Of a stretch of DNA of 64,000 bases, positions 15,511 through 25,685 are shown piece by piece (position 1 is the first letter of the stretch; every line of letters begins with the position of its first letter). Source of the DNA: Fusobacterium_C necrophorum_A (lineage in GTDB: Bacteria > Fusobacteriota > Fusobacteriia > Fusobacteriales > Fusobacteriaceae); contig NZ_SBAP01000013.1 of assembly GCF_004134945.1 (NCBI RefSeq), forward strand, positions 1 to 64,000. Reading direction: 5' to 3'. Below the pieces are notes generated by a model that was not told where the DNA came from, did no database searches, and worked only from the letters and a program-made list of their open reading frames with translations. A program made the position numbers and the translations under genes.

Positions 15511-16023
15511 ATGGCAACTCAAGTAAAAAAAGAAATCGTAGCGGAATTAGTGGATAAAATTAAGAAAGCTCAATCAGTTGTTTTTGTTGATTATCAAGGA
15601 ATCAAAGTAAACGAAGAAACTGCTTTAAGAAGAAAAATGAGAGAATCAGGAGCGGAATATCTGGTAGCAAAAAATAGATTATTCAAAATCGCTTTGAAAG
15701 AATCAGGAGTAGAAGATAACTTTGATGAAATTTTAGAAGGAACAACGGCATTTGCATTTGGATATGAAGATCCGGCTGTTCCCGCAAAAGTTGTGTTCGA
15801 TTTGGCAAAAGATAAAGCAAAAGCAAAACAAGATATCTTTAAAATCAAAGGTGGATATTTAACAGGAAGAAGAGTAAGCATTGAAGAAGTAGAAGCTTTA
15901 GCAAAACTTCCTTCCAGAGAGCAATTACTATCTATGGTGCTAAATTCTATGTTAGGACCGGTAAGAAAATTGGCTTACGCAGCTGTGGCAATTGCAGATA
16001 AAAAAGAAGCTGCGGCAGAATAA
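15511..16023 (+). CDS. rplJ: 50S ribosomal protein L10
   Basis: A 170-residue protein that forms the base of the ribosomal stalk. It begins MATQVKKEIVAELVDKIKKA and continues VFVDYQGIKVNEETALRRKMRESGAEYLVAKN, as in other L10 proteins; the C-terminal alpha helix that binds L7/L12 dimers includes LNSMLGPVRKLAYAAVAIADKK. A GTG 12 bases upstream (15499) overlaps the GGGGAGG box and is not usable, so the ATG at 15511 is chosen. The gene follows the L10 leader RNA. Confidence 0.96.
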   Translation: MATQVKKEIVAELVDKIKKAQSVVFVDYQGIKVNEETALRRKMRESGAEYLVAKNRLFKIALKESGVEDNFDEILEGTTAFAFGYEDPAVPAKVVFDLAKDKAKAKQDIFKIKGGYLTGRRVSIEEVEALAKLPSREQLLSMVLNSMLGPVRKLAYAAVAIADKKEAAAE

Positions 16024-16062
16024 GGAAAGAGAATAAAATAAGAAAAATAGGAGGAAATTAGA

Positions 16063-16428
16063 ATGGCATTTGATAGAGAAAAATTTATTGCTGATTTAGA
16101 AGCAATGACCGTATTAGAATTAAAAGAATTAGTAACTGCATTAGAAGATCACTTTGGAGTAACCGCTGCTGCACCTGTAGCTGTGGCTGCTGCCGGACCA
16201 GCGGAAGCTGCAGAAGAAAAGACTGAATTCGATGTAGTATTGAAATCGGCAGGGGCAAACAAAATTGCTGTCATCAAAGAAGTAAGAGCAATTACCGGAT
16301 TAGGATTGAAAGAAGCAAAAGAGTTAGTTGATAACGGAGGAGTTATCAAAGAAGCAGCTCCAAAAGAAGAAGCAGAAGCAATAAAAGAAAAATTAACTGC
16401 TGCCGGAGCAGAAGTTGAAGTAAAATAA
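16063..16428 (+). CDS. rplL: 50S ribosomal protein L7/L12
   Basis: A 121-residue acidic stalk protein that recruits translation GTPases. The N-terminal dimerisation part (FIADLEAMTVLELKELV), an Ala-rich hinge (residues about 37-52) and a C-terminal domain with the conserved KIAVIKEVRAITGLGLKEAK segment are all present. It follows rplJ by 39 bases with AGGAGG, and is followed by a terminator that probably reduces transcription into rpoBC, the usual way of adjusting ribosomal against polymerase output. Confidence 0.97.
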   Translation: MAFDREKFIADLEAMTVLELKELVTALEDHFGVTAAAPVAVAAAGPAEAAEEKTEFDVVLKSAGANKIAVIKEVRAITGLGLKEAKELVDNGGVIKEAAPKEEAEAIKEKLTAAGAEVEVK

Positions 16429-16462
16429 GCTCATCTATTGGTATAACTGTATAAAAAAAATA

Positions 16463-16492
16463 AGGGCACTCTAGTACGGAGTGCCTTTTTAG
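16463..16492 (+). terminator. Terminator/attenuator between rplL and rpoB
   Basis: GGGCACTC pairs with GAGTGCC around a seven-base loop, followed by TTTTT. No consensus promoter is clear in the 115 bases before rpoB, so partial read-through is likely. The spacer also has AATCATTT (16530-16537) inverted as AAATGATT (16563-16570). Confidence 0.85.
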
Positions 16493-16607
16493 TAACTATA
16501 GAAGAAAATCGTGTATAGAATAAATATTTAATCATTTTAAAATAGTTAGCCTTTGTATTTTCAAATGATTATATATTGACTTGATAATGTATAAGGGGTG
16601 TGAATGA

Positions 16608-19600
16608 ATGGGGAAACTCGTTGAACGATTGAATTTTGGAAAGATTAAAGAAAGAGGGATTATGCCTCATTTTCTTGAATTTCAATTAAATTCCTATGAA
16701 GATTTCTTACAAATGAAAGTGGCTCCCAACAATAGAGAAAACAAAGGGTTGGAATCCGCTTTTCGAGAAATTTTTCCGATTGAATCATCTTCTAACGGAG
16801 AAATTCGATTAGAATATGTATCTTATGAATTGCATGCTGCGGAACCGCCTTTAAACGATGAATTGGAATGTAAAAAGAGAGGAAAGACCTATTCTGATTC
16901 TTTGAAGGTAAGACTTCGACTGTTTAACAAAAAAAGTGGAAATGAAATTCAAGAATCTTTGGTCTATTTTGGGGAAGTTCCTAAAATGACAGATCGTGGA
17001 ACTTTTATCATCAATGGGGCGGAAAGAGTTGTGGTTTCACAATTACACCGTTCTCCTGGAGTATCTTTTAATAAAGAAGTAAATATTCAAACCGGAAAAG
17101 ATCTTTTCTCCGGAAAGATTATTCCGTATAAAGGAACTTGGCTGGAATTTGAAACGGATAAAAACGACTTTCTGAGTGTAAAAATTGACAGAAAGAAGAA
17201 AGTTTTAGCGACAGTGTTCCTAAAGGCTGTGGACTTTTTCAAAGATAATATTGAAATCAAAGAACATTTCTTTGAAGAAAAAGAATTGAACTTAAATGAA
17301 TTCTACGAGAAATATACCGATGATCCGGAAGAATTATTGAGCGTGATCAGAACTAAAATTGAAAACAGTTTTGTCAAAGAGGCTATTTTTGATGAAGAAA
17401 CAGGGGAAATTATTGCAGAGGAAGATGCTGTCATTTCAGAGGTTCTTATTTCTAAAGTGATAGAAAATAAAATTTCTTCAATTCATTATTGGGAAGTAAA
17501 ACCGGAAGATATTTTGATTGCCAATACCATTGCCAACGATACGACAAAAAATTCAGATGAAGCTGTAACGGAAGTTTTTAGAAAATTAAGACCGGGAGAT
17601 CTAGTGACTGTAGATTCTGCCAGAAGTTTAATCAAACAGATGTTCTTTAATGTACAACGTTACGATTTAGAGCCTGTGGGACGTTACAAAATGAACAAGA
17701 GACTGAAATTGGAAATTGATGAAAATGAAGTTTTATTGACTCCGGAAGATGTTTTGGGAACGATACAATATGTCATTGATTTAAATAATGGAGAATCCCA
17801 TGTTCATACAGATGATATTGATAACTTGTCCAACCGTCGTGTTAGAGGAGTTGGAGAATTATTATTGATGCAAATTAAGACGGGACTTCTGAAAATGTCA
17901 AAAATGGTTCGAGAAAAAATGACCATTCAGGATATTGAAACTTTAACTCCACAATCTCTGTTGAATACAAGACCTTTGAATGCTTTGATTTTAGATTTTT
18001 TCGGTTCCGGACAGTTGTCTCAATTTATGGACCAATCGAATCCTTTAGCCGAATTAACTCACAAGAGGAGAATTTCCGCCTTAGGTCCCGGAGGGCTTTC
18101 CAGAGAAAGAGCCGGGTTCGAAGTACGTGACGTACACGATTCTCACTATGGAAGAATTTGTCCGATAGAAACACCGGAAGGACCAAACATTGGATTGATT
18201 GGATCCTTGGCTATCTATGCTAAAATCAATCAATATGGATTTATTGAAACACCATATATCACAGTTAAAGATGGAGTTGCGGATTTGAATGATATTCGAT
18301 ATTTGGCGGCTGATGAAGAAGAAGGAATGTTTATCGCTCAAGCCGATACGAAGTTGGGAGAACATAATGAATTGTTGGAACCGGTAACTTGTCGAATTGG
18401 ACCGGAAATTTTGGATGTGGAAGCTAAAAGAGTTCATTACTTGGATATTTCTCCAAAACAAGTGGTATCGGTCTCTGCGGGATTGATACCCTTCCTAGAA
18501 CACGACGATGCCAACCGGGCATTGATGGGATCAAACATGCAAAGACAAGCCGTTCCTTTATTACGAACAGAGGCTCCTTTTATTGGAACCGGTTTGGAAA
18601 GAAAGGTAGCGGTCGATTCCGGAGCTGTAGTAACAACAAAGGTGGATGGAAAAGTAAGCTATGTAGACGGAAAGAAAATTGTCATTGAAACGGAAGATAA
18701 GAGAGAATATACCTATCGTCTATTAAATTTTGAACGTTCAAATCAATCCATGTGTTTACATCAATCTCCATTGGTAAATTTGGGAGATGAAGTAAAAGCC
18801 GGGGATATTATTGCAGATGGACCGGCAACCAGCAAGGGAGATTTGGCTTTAGGAAAAAATATCCTAATGGGATTCATGACTTGGGAAGGATATAATTACG
18901 AAGATGCGATTTTGATTTCCGATCGTCTACGAAAGGACGATGTCTTTACTTCGATTCATGTGGAAGAATATGAAATTGAAGCGAGAAATACCAAGTTGGG
19001 AGATGAAGAAATCACTCGTGAAATTCCGAATGTTTCCGAAGCAGCTCTTAGAAACTTGGATGCCAATGGAGTTATTATGATTGGGTCGGAAGTGGAACCG
19101 GGAGATATTTTGGTTGGAAAGACTTCGCCAAAGGGAGAAACGGAACCTCCGGCAGAAGAAAAATTACTGCGAGCTATTTTCGGAGAAAAAGCGAGAGATG
19201 TTCGAGACAGCTCTCTACGTATGCCTCACGGATCCAAGGGAACTGTTGTGGACATTTTGGAGTTGTCTCGTGAAAACGGAGATGAGTTGAAAGCCGGAGT
19301 GAATAAGGCAATTCGTGTATTAGTTGCGGAGAAGAGAAAAATCACCGTTGGAGATAAAATGTCGGGTCGACATGGAAACAAAGGGGTTGTTTCGAGAGTG
19401 TTGCCGGCGGAAGACATGCCTTTCTTAGAGGACGGAACTCATTTGGATGTTGTGTTAAATCCGTTGGGAGTACCGTCTCGGATGAATATCGGACAAGTTT
19501 TGGAAGTACATTTGGGAATGGCGATGAGAACATTAAACGGCGGAACTCATATTGCTACTCCGGTGTTTGACGGGGCAACAGAAGAACAAATTAAAGATTA

Positions 19601-20165
19601 TTTGGAAAATCAAGGATATCCAAGAAGTGGAAAGGTGACTTTGTATGACGGAAGAACCGGAGACAAATTCGATAATAAAATTACTGTGGGAATTATGTAT
19701 ATGCTGAAATTACACCACTTGGTAGAAGATAAAATGCATGCCAGAGCTATTGGACCATATTCTTTGGTAACTCAACAACCTTTGGGAGGAAAGGCACAAT
19801 TCGGAGGACAAAGATTGGGGGAAATGGAAGTATGGGCTTTGGAAGCATACGGAGCATCTAATATTCTTCAAGAAATGTTGACTGTAAAATCCGATGATGT
19901 GACAGGAAGAACGAAAACGTATGAAGCCATTATCAAAGGAGAAGAAATGCCGGATTCTGATTTACCGGAATCTTTTAAGGTATTATTGAAAGAATTTCAG
20001 GCTCTGGCGTTGGATGTAGAATTATGTGATGAAAACGACAATGTCATCAATGTTGATGAAGAGCTGAATAAAGAAGAGACTACTTTGGAATATTCTCCCT
20101 CAGATATGTTGGAAATGGATGAGTATGAAGAGGAAGATGATTACGAAGATGAAGACGAAGAATAG
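16608..20165 (+). CDS. rpoB: RNA polymerase beta subunit
   Basis: An 1185-residue subunit of the transcription core enzyme. Recognisable blocks in order: protrusion and lobe regions, the rifampicin-pocket segment (GSGQLSQFMDQSNPLAELTHKRR then LSALGPGGLSRERAGFEVRDVH, here starting ISALGPGG), the catalytic-side GNKGVVSRV region (MSGRHGNKG) and the C-terminal clamp GGKAQFGGQRLGEMEVWALEA. Length is near that of Bacillus (1193) and lacks the large lineage insertions of the E. coli form. It ends in a strongly acidic tail after residue about 1170. GGGGTG lies upstream of the ATG. Confidence 0.98.
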   Translation: MGKLVERLNFGKIKERGIMPHFLEFQLNSYEDFLQMKVAPNNRENKGLESAFREIFPIESSSNGEIRLEYVSYELHAAEPPLNDELECKKRGKTYSDSLKVRLRLFNKKSGNEIQESLVYFGEVPKMTDRGTFIINGAERVVVSQLHRSPGVSFNKEVNIQTGKDLFSGKIIPYKGTWLEFETDKNDFLSVKIDRKKKVLATVFLKAVDFFKDNIEIKEHFFEEKELNLNEFYEKYTDDPEELLSVIRTKIENSFVKEAIFDEETGEIIAEEDAVISEVLISKVIENKISSIHYWEVKPEDILIANTIANDTTKNSDEAVTEVFRKLRPGDLVTVDSARSLIKQMFFNVQRYDLEPVGRYKMNKRLKLEIDENEVLLTPEDVLGTIQYVIDLNNGESHVHTDDIDNLSNRRVRGVGELLLMQIKTGLLKMSKMVREKMTIQDIETLTPQSLLNTRPLNALILDFFGSGQLSQFMDQSNPLAELTHKRRISALGPGGLSRERAGFEVRDVHDSHYGRICPIETPEGPNIGLIGSLAIYAKINQYGFIETPYITVKDGVADLNDIRYLAADEEEGMFIAQADTKLGEHNELLEPVTCRIGPEILDVEAKRVHYLDISPKQVVSVSAGLIPFLEHDDANRALMGSNMQRQAVPLLRTEAPFIGTGLERKVAVDSGAVVTTKVDGKVSYVDGKKIVIETEDKREYTYRLLNFERSNQSMCLHQSPLVNLGDEVKAGDIIADGPATSKGDLALGKNILMGFMTWEGYNYEDAILISDRLRKDDVFTSIHVEEYEIEARNTKLGDEEITREIPNVSEAALRNLDANGVIMIGSEVEPGDILVGKTSPKGETEPPAEEKLLRAIFGEKARDVRDSSLRMPHGSKGTVVDILELSRENGDELKAGVNKAIRVLVAEKRKITVGDKMSGRHGNKGVVSRVLPAEDMPFLEDGTHLDVVLNPLGVPSRMNIGQVLEVHLGMAMRTLNGGTHIATPVFDGATEEQIKDYLENQGYPRSGKVTLYDGRTGDKFDNKITVGIMYMLKLHHLVEDKMHARAIGPYSLVTQQPLGGKAQFGGQRLGEMEVWALEAYGASNILQEMLTVKSDDVTGRTKTYEAIIKGEEMPDSDLPESFKVLLKEFQALALDVELCDENDNVINVDEELNKEETTLEYSPSDMLEMDEYEEEDDYEDEDEE

Positions 20166-20201
20166 TTAGAAATAGGAGTAATGAAGGAGGCTTTATAGTT
20201 C

Positions 20202-23200
20202 ATGGGAATCAGAAATTTTGAAAAAATTAAAATTAAATTGGCATCTCCTGAAAAGATTGAAGAATGGTCATATGGGGAAGTAACAAAGCCGGAAACCATA
20301 AATTATAGAACGTTGAATCCGGAAAAAGACGGATTGTTCTGCGAAAAAATCTTTGGACCGACGAAAGATTGGGAATGTGCATGTGGAAAATACAAGAGAA
20401 TGCGATACAAAGGTTTGGTTTGTGAAAAATGTGAAGTGGAAGTGACAAAATCGAAAGTCAGAAGAGAAAGAATGGGACATATTGCTTTGGCAGCTCCGGT
20501 TTCACACATTTGGTATTCCAAAGGAACTCCCAATAAAATGTCTTTGATTATCGGCTTATCTCCAAAAGAATTGGAATCTGTATTGTATTTTGCGAGATAT
20601 ATTGTCACGGAAAGTGATGAGGATAGCTTAGAGATTGGAAAAATCATCACGGAAAAAGAATATAAGTTGTTTAAACAACTGTATGGAAATAAGTTTGAAG
20701 CTTACATGGGTGCGGAAGCGATTTTAAAATTGTTGGAAAGAATCAATTTAGAAGAGTTAAGAATTGAGTTGGAGGCGGAATTGGAGGAAGTTTCTTCCGC
20801 TCAAAAACGAAAGAAAATTGTAAAACGTTTGAAAATTGTTCGAGATTTTATTGCTTCCGGAAACAAACCGGAATGGATGATTTTAAAAAATGTCCCTGTA
20901 ATTCCGGCGGATTTGCGTCCTATGGTACAATTGGACGGAGGGAGATTTGCGACTTCGGATTTAAATGATTTGTATCGAAGAGTCATCAATCGAAACAATC
21001 GTTTGAAAAAATTATTGGAAATCCGAGCTCCCGAAATTGTCGTAAAAAATGAAAAAAGAATGTTACAGGAAGCCGTAGATGCTTTGATTGACAATGGTCG
21101 AAGAGGAAAACCGGTGGTGGCTCAAAATAACAGAGAATTGAAATCCTTGTCCGATATGTTGAAGGGAAAACAAGGACGTTTCCGACAAAATTTGTTGGGG
21201 AAACGGGTAGACTACTCAGCACGATCTGTTATTGTGGTAGGACCGTCTTTAAAGATGAATCAATGTGGAATTCCTAAGAAAATGGCTTTGGAATTATACA
21301 AACCGTTTATTATGAGAGAATTGGTAAAACGGGAATTGGCAACCAACATTAAAACAGCGAAAAAATTGGTTGAAGAAGCCGATGACAAGGTTTGGGATGT
21401 TATTGAAGATGTCATTCAAGATCACCCGGTTTTATTGAACAGAGCTCCAACTCTGCATAGATTATCTATTCAAGCATTTGAACCCGTTTTGATTGAAGGA
21501 AAGGCGATTCGACTGCATCCTTTGGTTTGTTCCGCCTTCAACGCCGACTTCGACGGAGATCAAATGGCGGTACATTTGATGTTATCTCCGGAAGCTATCA
21601 TGGAAGCAAAATTATTGATGTTGGCACCGAATAATATCATTGCTCCCTCCAATGGAGAACCGATTGCAGTACCTTCTCAAGACATGGTTATGGGATGTTA
21701 TTACATGACAGAAAAGAAAAAAGGAGCCAAAGGAGAGGGAAAGGTCTTTTCCAATATTGAGCAGTTATTGACAGCTTATCAAAATCAAGTCATTGATACT
21801 CATGCTCTTGTTAAAGTCAGAGTCAATGGAGAAATGGTGGAAACAACTGCCGGATTGGTAATGTTCAATGAAATTTTACCGATACAGGATAGAAACTATC
21901 AAAGGACCATCGGAAAGAAAGAATTGAAAAATTTAATCGCATATTTGTATGATGAACACGGTTTCACAGAAACAGCGGATTTAATCAATAAATTAAAGAA
22001 TTTCGGATATCATTACTCCACTTTGGCAGGAATTTCTGTAGGAGTGGAAGATTTGGTGATTCCGGAAGAAAAGAAACATTTGTTGGCAGCTGCGGACAAA
22101 CAAATCGAAGAAATTGATGCCGATTATAAATCCGGAAAGATTATTAACGAAGAACGATATCGAAAGACAATTGAAGTCTGGTCCAAAACAACAGATGCCG
22201 TTACAAAAGCAATGATGAACGGATTGGATAAATTTAACCCGGTATATATGATGGCAAATTCAGGAGCACGGGGGAATACAAACCAAATGCGTCAATTAGC
22301 CGGAATGAGAGGAAATATGGCGGATACACAAGGGCGTATCATTGAAACTCCAATCAAGGCGAATTTCCGAGAGGGATTGACGGTCTTGGAGTTCTTTATT
22401 TCTTCTCACGGAGCGAGAAAAGGATTGGCTGATACCGCACTTCGAACTGCCGATTCAGGATACTTAACGAGAAGATTGGTGGACATTTCCCACGAAGTGA
22501 TTGTCAATGCGGAAGATTGCGGAACGATGCAAGGAATTGAAGTAGGAGACTTGATTTCCGGAGGAAAAGTCATTGAAAAATTGTCGGAAAGAATCAAGGG
22601 AAGAGTCTTGGCGGAGGATCTAATCCACGAGGGAGAAATCTTAGCCACTCGGAATACGATGATCGGAAAAGAACTGCTTCGAGAAATTGATGAAAAAGGA
22701 ATCAAAAAAGTAAAAATTCGATCTCCTTTGACTTGTGCTTTGGAAAAAGGAGTCTGCAAAAAATGTTACGGTATGGACTTGTCCAACTTAAAAGAAATTT
22801 TATTGGGAGAAGCTGTGGGAGTTGTTGCAGCTCAGTCCATCGGAGAACCGGGAACACAACTTACCATGAGAACTTTCCATACAGGGGGAGTAGCAAGCGC
22901 TTCGGCAGCAATTACACAAATTAAATCGGAAAATGGAGGGCGAATTTCTTTCCGGGATATTCATACCTTGAATTTGAATGGAGAAGAAATTGTCGTAAGT
23001 CAAGCAGGAAAAGTCATTGTAGCAGACAACGAATATGAGGTTTCTTCGGGATCTACTCTACGAGTGAAAGAGGGAGATATTATTGAAGAGGGAACGGTAT
23101 TGGTGACCTTTGACCCATATCACATTCCATTGATTGCAGCCCAAGACGGAAAAGTTGAATATCGAGAATTGACACCGAAGAAGACCTACGATGAAAAATA

Positions 23201-24170
23201 TGATGTTTGGCAATCCTTGGTGGTTAAAGCCATGGACAGTGGAGATGTTAACCCTCGAGTTCATATTTTAGACAAAGAGGGGAAAAAGTTAGGAACTTAC
23301 AACATTCCTTATGGAGCCTACATGATGGTGGAAGACGGAGCTATGGTCAAAAAGGGAGATATCCTTGCAAAGATTATGAAAATCGGAGAGGGATCCAAGG
23401 ACATTACAGGAGGTCTTCCGAGAGTACAAGAATTGTTTGAAGCAAGAAATCCAAAAGGAAAAGCAATGCTTACAGAAATTGACGGAAGAGTAGAAATCAA
23501 TAATCGTAAGAAGAAAGGAATGCGAGTCGTTACGGTAAAAGCCCTAGATGATTCCGGAGACCAACGGGAATATTTGGTTCCTGTGGGAGAACGTCTGATT
23601 GTTACGGACGGATTGAAGGTAAAAGCAGGAGATAAAATTACCGAAGGAGCCATTTCTCCTTTTGACGTATTAAATATTAAAGGCTTGGTTGCAGCGGAAC
23701 AGTTTATCTTGGAATCGGTACAACAAGTATATCGAGATCAAGGGGTAGGAGTGAATGATAAACATATAGAAATCATTGTAAAGCAAATGTTTAAGAAGGT
23801 AAAAATCGTTGATTCCGGAGCTTCTTTGTTCTTAGAAGATGAAGTAGTGGAAAAGAGATTGGTGGACTTGGAAAATAAAGAATTGGCGGAAAAAGGAAAA
23901 GCTTTAATTCAATACGAGCCAATTATTCAAGGAATTACCAAGGCGGCTGTCAATACGGGAAGTTTTATTTCCGCAGCTTCTTTCCAAGAAACGACAAAAG
24001 TTCTTTCCAATGCAGCAATTGAAGGAAAGGTCGACTATTTGGAAGGATTGAAAGAGAATGTCATTATCGGAAAGAAAATTCCGGCAGGAACAGGATTCTC
24101 AGCCTATAAAAATGTAGCGATGAAAGTACAGGAAGAATTCGGGACAGAATTGGAAGCAGTAGAAGAATAG
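20202..24170 (+). CDS. rpoC: RNA polymerase beta' subunit
   Basis: A 1322-residue subunit carrying the active site. The N-terminal zinc ribbon uses Cys59, Cys61, Cys74 and Cys77; NADFDGDQM holds the three Asp residues that chelate catalytic Mg2+; the bridge-helix and trigger-loop region (GLADTALRTADSGYLTRRLVD) and a second zinc site around CALEKGVCKKCYGMDL follow. Length lies between Bacillus (1199) and E. coli (1407), because of an insert in the second half. It follows rpoB by 36 bases with GGAGG. Confidence 0.98.
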   Translation: MGIRNFEKIKIKLASPEKIEEWSYGEVTKPETINYRTLNPEKDGLFCEKIFGPTKDWECACGKYKRMRYKGLVCEKCEVEVTKSKVRRERMGHIALAAPVSHIWYSKGTPNKMSLIIGLSPKELESVLYFARYIVTESDEDSLEIGKIITEKEYKLFKQLYGNKFEAYMGAEAILKLLERINLEELRIELEAELEEVSSAQKRKKIVKRLKIVRDFIASGNKPEWMILKNVPVIPADLRPMVQLDGGRFATSDLNDLYRRVINRNNRLKKLLEIRAPEIVVKNEKRMLQEAVDALIDNGRRGKPVVAQNNRELKSLSDMLKGKQGRFRQNLLGKRVDYSARSVIVVGPSLKMNQCGIPKKMALELYKPFIMRELVKRELATNIKTAKKLVEEADDKVWDVIEDVIQDHPVLLNRAPTLHRLSIQAFEPVLIEGKAIRLHPLVCSAFNADFDGDQMAVHLMLSPEAIMEAKLLMLAPNNIIAPSNGEPIAVPSQDMVMGCYYMTEKKKGAKGEGKVFSNIEQLLTAYQNQVIDTHALVKVRVNGEMVETTAGLVMFNEILPIQDRNYQRTIGKKELKNLIAYLYDEHGFTETADLINKLKNFGYHYSTLAGISVGVEDLVIPEEKKHLLAAADKQIEEIDADYKSGKIINEERYRKTIEVWSKTTDAVTKAMMNGLDKFNPVYMMANSGARGNTNQMRQLAGMRGNMADTQGRIIETPIKANFREGLTVLEFFISSHGARKGLADTALRTADSGYLTRRLVDISHEVIVNAEDCGTMQGIEVGDLISGGKVIEKLSERIKGRVLAEDLIHEGEILATRNTMIGKELLREIDEKGIKKVKIRSPLTCALEKGVCKKCYGMDLSNLKEILLGEAVGVVAAQSIGEPGTQLTMRTFHTGGVASASAAITQIKSENGGRISFRDIHTLNLNGEEIVVSQAGKVIVADNEYEVSSGSTLRVKEGDIIEEGTVLVTFDPYHIPLIAAQDGKVEYRELTPKKTYDEKYDVWQSLVVKAMDSGDVNPRVHILDKEGKKLGTYNIPYGAYMMVEDGAMVKKGDILAKIMKIGEGSKDITGGLPRVQELFEARNPKGKAMLTEIDGRVEINNRKKKGMRVVTVKALDDSGDQREYLVPVGERLIVTDGLKVKAGDKITEGAISPFDVLNIKGLVAAEQFILESVQQVYRDQGVGVNDKHIEIIVKQMFKKVKIVDSGASLFLEDEVVEKRLVDLENKELAEKGKALIQYEPIIQGITKAAVNTGSFISAASFQETTKVLSNAAIEGKVDYLEGLKENVIIGKKIPAGTGFSAYKNVAMKVQEEFGTELEAVEE

Positions 24171-24178
24171 AAATAATG

Positions 24179-24207
24179 TTAGGAATAGGACAGGCTCCTA
24201 TTCCTAA
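24179..24207 (+). repeat. Perfect 12-base stem-loop after rpoC
   Basis: TTAGGAATAGGA (24179-24190) and TCCTATTCCTAA (24196-24207) pair perfectly around CAGGC. No T run follows, so it is not a standard terminator; an RNA-processing or 3'-end-protecting role is possible. Confidence 0.7.
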
Positions 24208-24230
24208 ATCATAATATTGGAGGAAAGAGC

Positions 24231-25109
24231 ATGAGAAGCATGACAGGATATGCAAAGCTTCTGTATGAAGATGAAAAATATGCTTTGCAGTTGGAAATGA
24301 AAAGTGTAAACAACAAAAACTTATCGTGTAAAATCAAACTTCCTTACAATTTAAATTTTTTGGAAACGAAAATTCGAAATGAAATTGCAACGAAGGTATT
24401 AAGAGGTTCTGTCGAGTTACGTATTGAGCTGGAGGAAAAAGAGGAAAGTATCGAAGAAATCAAATATGATAAGAACTTGACAAAGGCGTATTTTGAAACT
24501 CTTTCTTCTATGGAACGGGACTTGGGAGAGAACTTTTCCAATAAAATGGATTTGTTGGTTCGAAACTTTAATGTATTGAAAAAGGGAAATCGTCAAGTTT
24601 CCGAAGAAGAATACGGTCATTTCTTACTTCCGAAAATTCAAGAATTGTTACTTCCTTTTTTACAAAGTCGAGAAGAAGAAGGACGTCGACTTCAAATCTT
24701 TTTCTTAGAAAAATTGGAAGTTTTGAAAGGCTATGTTGCAAAGATAGAGGAATATCAATCGGTAGTGGTAGAGAGATACAAAGAAAAATTACTTAGCCGA
24801 TTACAAAGTTGCCGGGAAGATTTACACTTTGAAGAAAGCGATATTTTGAAAGAAGTGATGATTTTTACAGATAGAGCGGATATTTCAGAGGAGTTGTCAC
24901 GTCTGAAGAGTCACTTACAACAGTTGGAACGGGAACTGAACAGTGAAGAAGCAGCTTTGGGAAAGAAGATTGAGTTTTTATTACAAGAAATTTTTCGCGA
25001 ATTGAATACCACAGGGGTAAAATCCAATTTATATGAAATTTCCAATTTGGTCGTTTCTGCAAAAAATGAATTAGAAAAAATCAGAGAACAAATTATGAAT
25101 ATTGAGTAA
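24231..25109 (+). CDS. yicC: YicC-family endoribonuclease
   Basis: A 292-residue protein of the YicC/YloC family. It starts with the diagnostic MRSMTGYAK; the middle holds a charged coiled-coil stretch, and the C-terminus has the conserved EEAALGKKIEFLLQEIFRELNTTG block with SNLVVSAKNELEKIREQ at the very end. Members have been shown to be endoribonucleases that influence mRNA decay. The gene stands 12 bases before gmk, a gene pair kept in many bacteria. GGAGG is eight bases before the ATG. Confidence 0.93.
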   Translation: MRSMTGYAKLLYEDEKYALQLEMKSVNNKNLSCKIKLPYNLNFLETKIRNEIATKVLRGSVELRIELEEKEESIEEIKYDKNLTKAYFETLSSMERDLGENFSNKMDLLVRNFNVLKKGNRQVSEEEYGHFLLPKIQELLLPFLQSREEEGRRLQIFFLEKLEVLKGYVAKIEEYQSVVVERYKEKLLSRLQSCREDLHFEESDILKEVMIFTDRADISEELSRLKSHLQQLERELNSEEAALGKKIEFLLQEIFRELNTTGVKSNLYEISNLVVSAKNELEKIREQIMNIE

Positions 25110-25121
25110 GGAGAGTGAGTC

Positions 25122-25685
25122 ATGCCGAAAGGGAACTTATATATCGTTTCAGGACCTAGCGGTGCCGGGAAGTCTACGATTTGTAGAAAAGTTCGCAAAA
25201 TATTGGGAATCAATCTTGCAACCTCCGCTACTACAAGGGAACCTAGAGTCGGAGAGGTTCACGGAGTGGATTATTATTTTTTAAGTCATGCCGAATTTGA
25301 GAAAAAAATTCAAGAGGGAGCTTTTCTGGAATACGCGAAAGTTCATAATAATTACTATGGAACTTTGAAGTCGGAAGTAGAGAGTCGAGTGAATCAGGGA
25401 GAAAAAGTGATTTTAGAGATTGATGTCCAAGGAGGATTGCAGGTAAAAGCCTTATATCCCGATGCTCATTTAATTTTCTTTAAAACACCGAATTTGGAAC
25501 AATTAGAAGCGAGATTGCGAGGAAGAAAGACCGATAGTGAAGAGACCATTCAATTACGATTGAAAAATTCGATTCAGGAGTTGGAGTGTGAAAAAAAATA
25601 TGATATTTCGATTGTGAATCATACCGTCGAACAAGCTTGTAATGATTTAATTCAAATTATTGAAGAAAAGGAGAATCTATCATGA
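25122..25685 (+). CDS. gmk: Guanylate kinase
   Basis: A 187-residue cytoplasmic kinase converting GMP to GDP with ATP. The P-loop GPSGAGKST is at residues 11-19; the GMP-binding segment SATTREPRVGEVHGVDYYFL follows (residues about 37-56), and the lid and ILEIDVQGGLQVK segments are normal. It overlaps rpoZ by four bases (ATGA), so the two are translationally coupled, the usual gmk-rpoZ pair. RBS GGAGAG precedes the ATG at 25122. Confidence 0.97.
   Translation: MPKGNLYIVSGPSGAGKSTICRKVRKILGINLATSATTREPRVGEVHGVDYYFLSHAEFEKKIQEGAFLEYAKVHNNYYGTLKSEVESRVNQGEKVILEIDVQGGLQVKALYPDAHLIFFKTPNLEQLEARLRGRKTDSEETIQLRLKNSIQELECEKKYDISIVNHTVEQACNDLIQIIEEKENLS

Noticed and set aside
20233..20650. Several minus-strand open frames at the start of rpoC
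   Set aside because: They mirror a strongly conserved coding strand and have no start signals.
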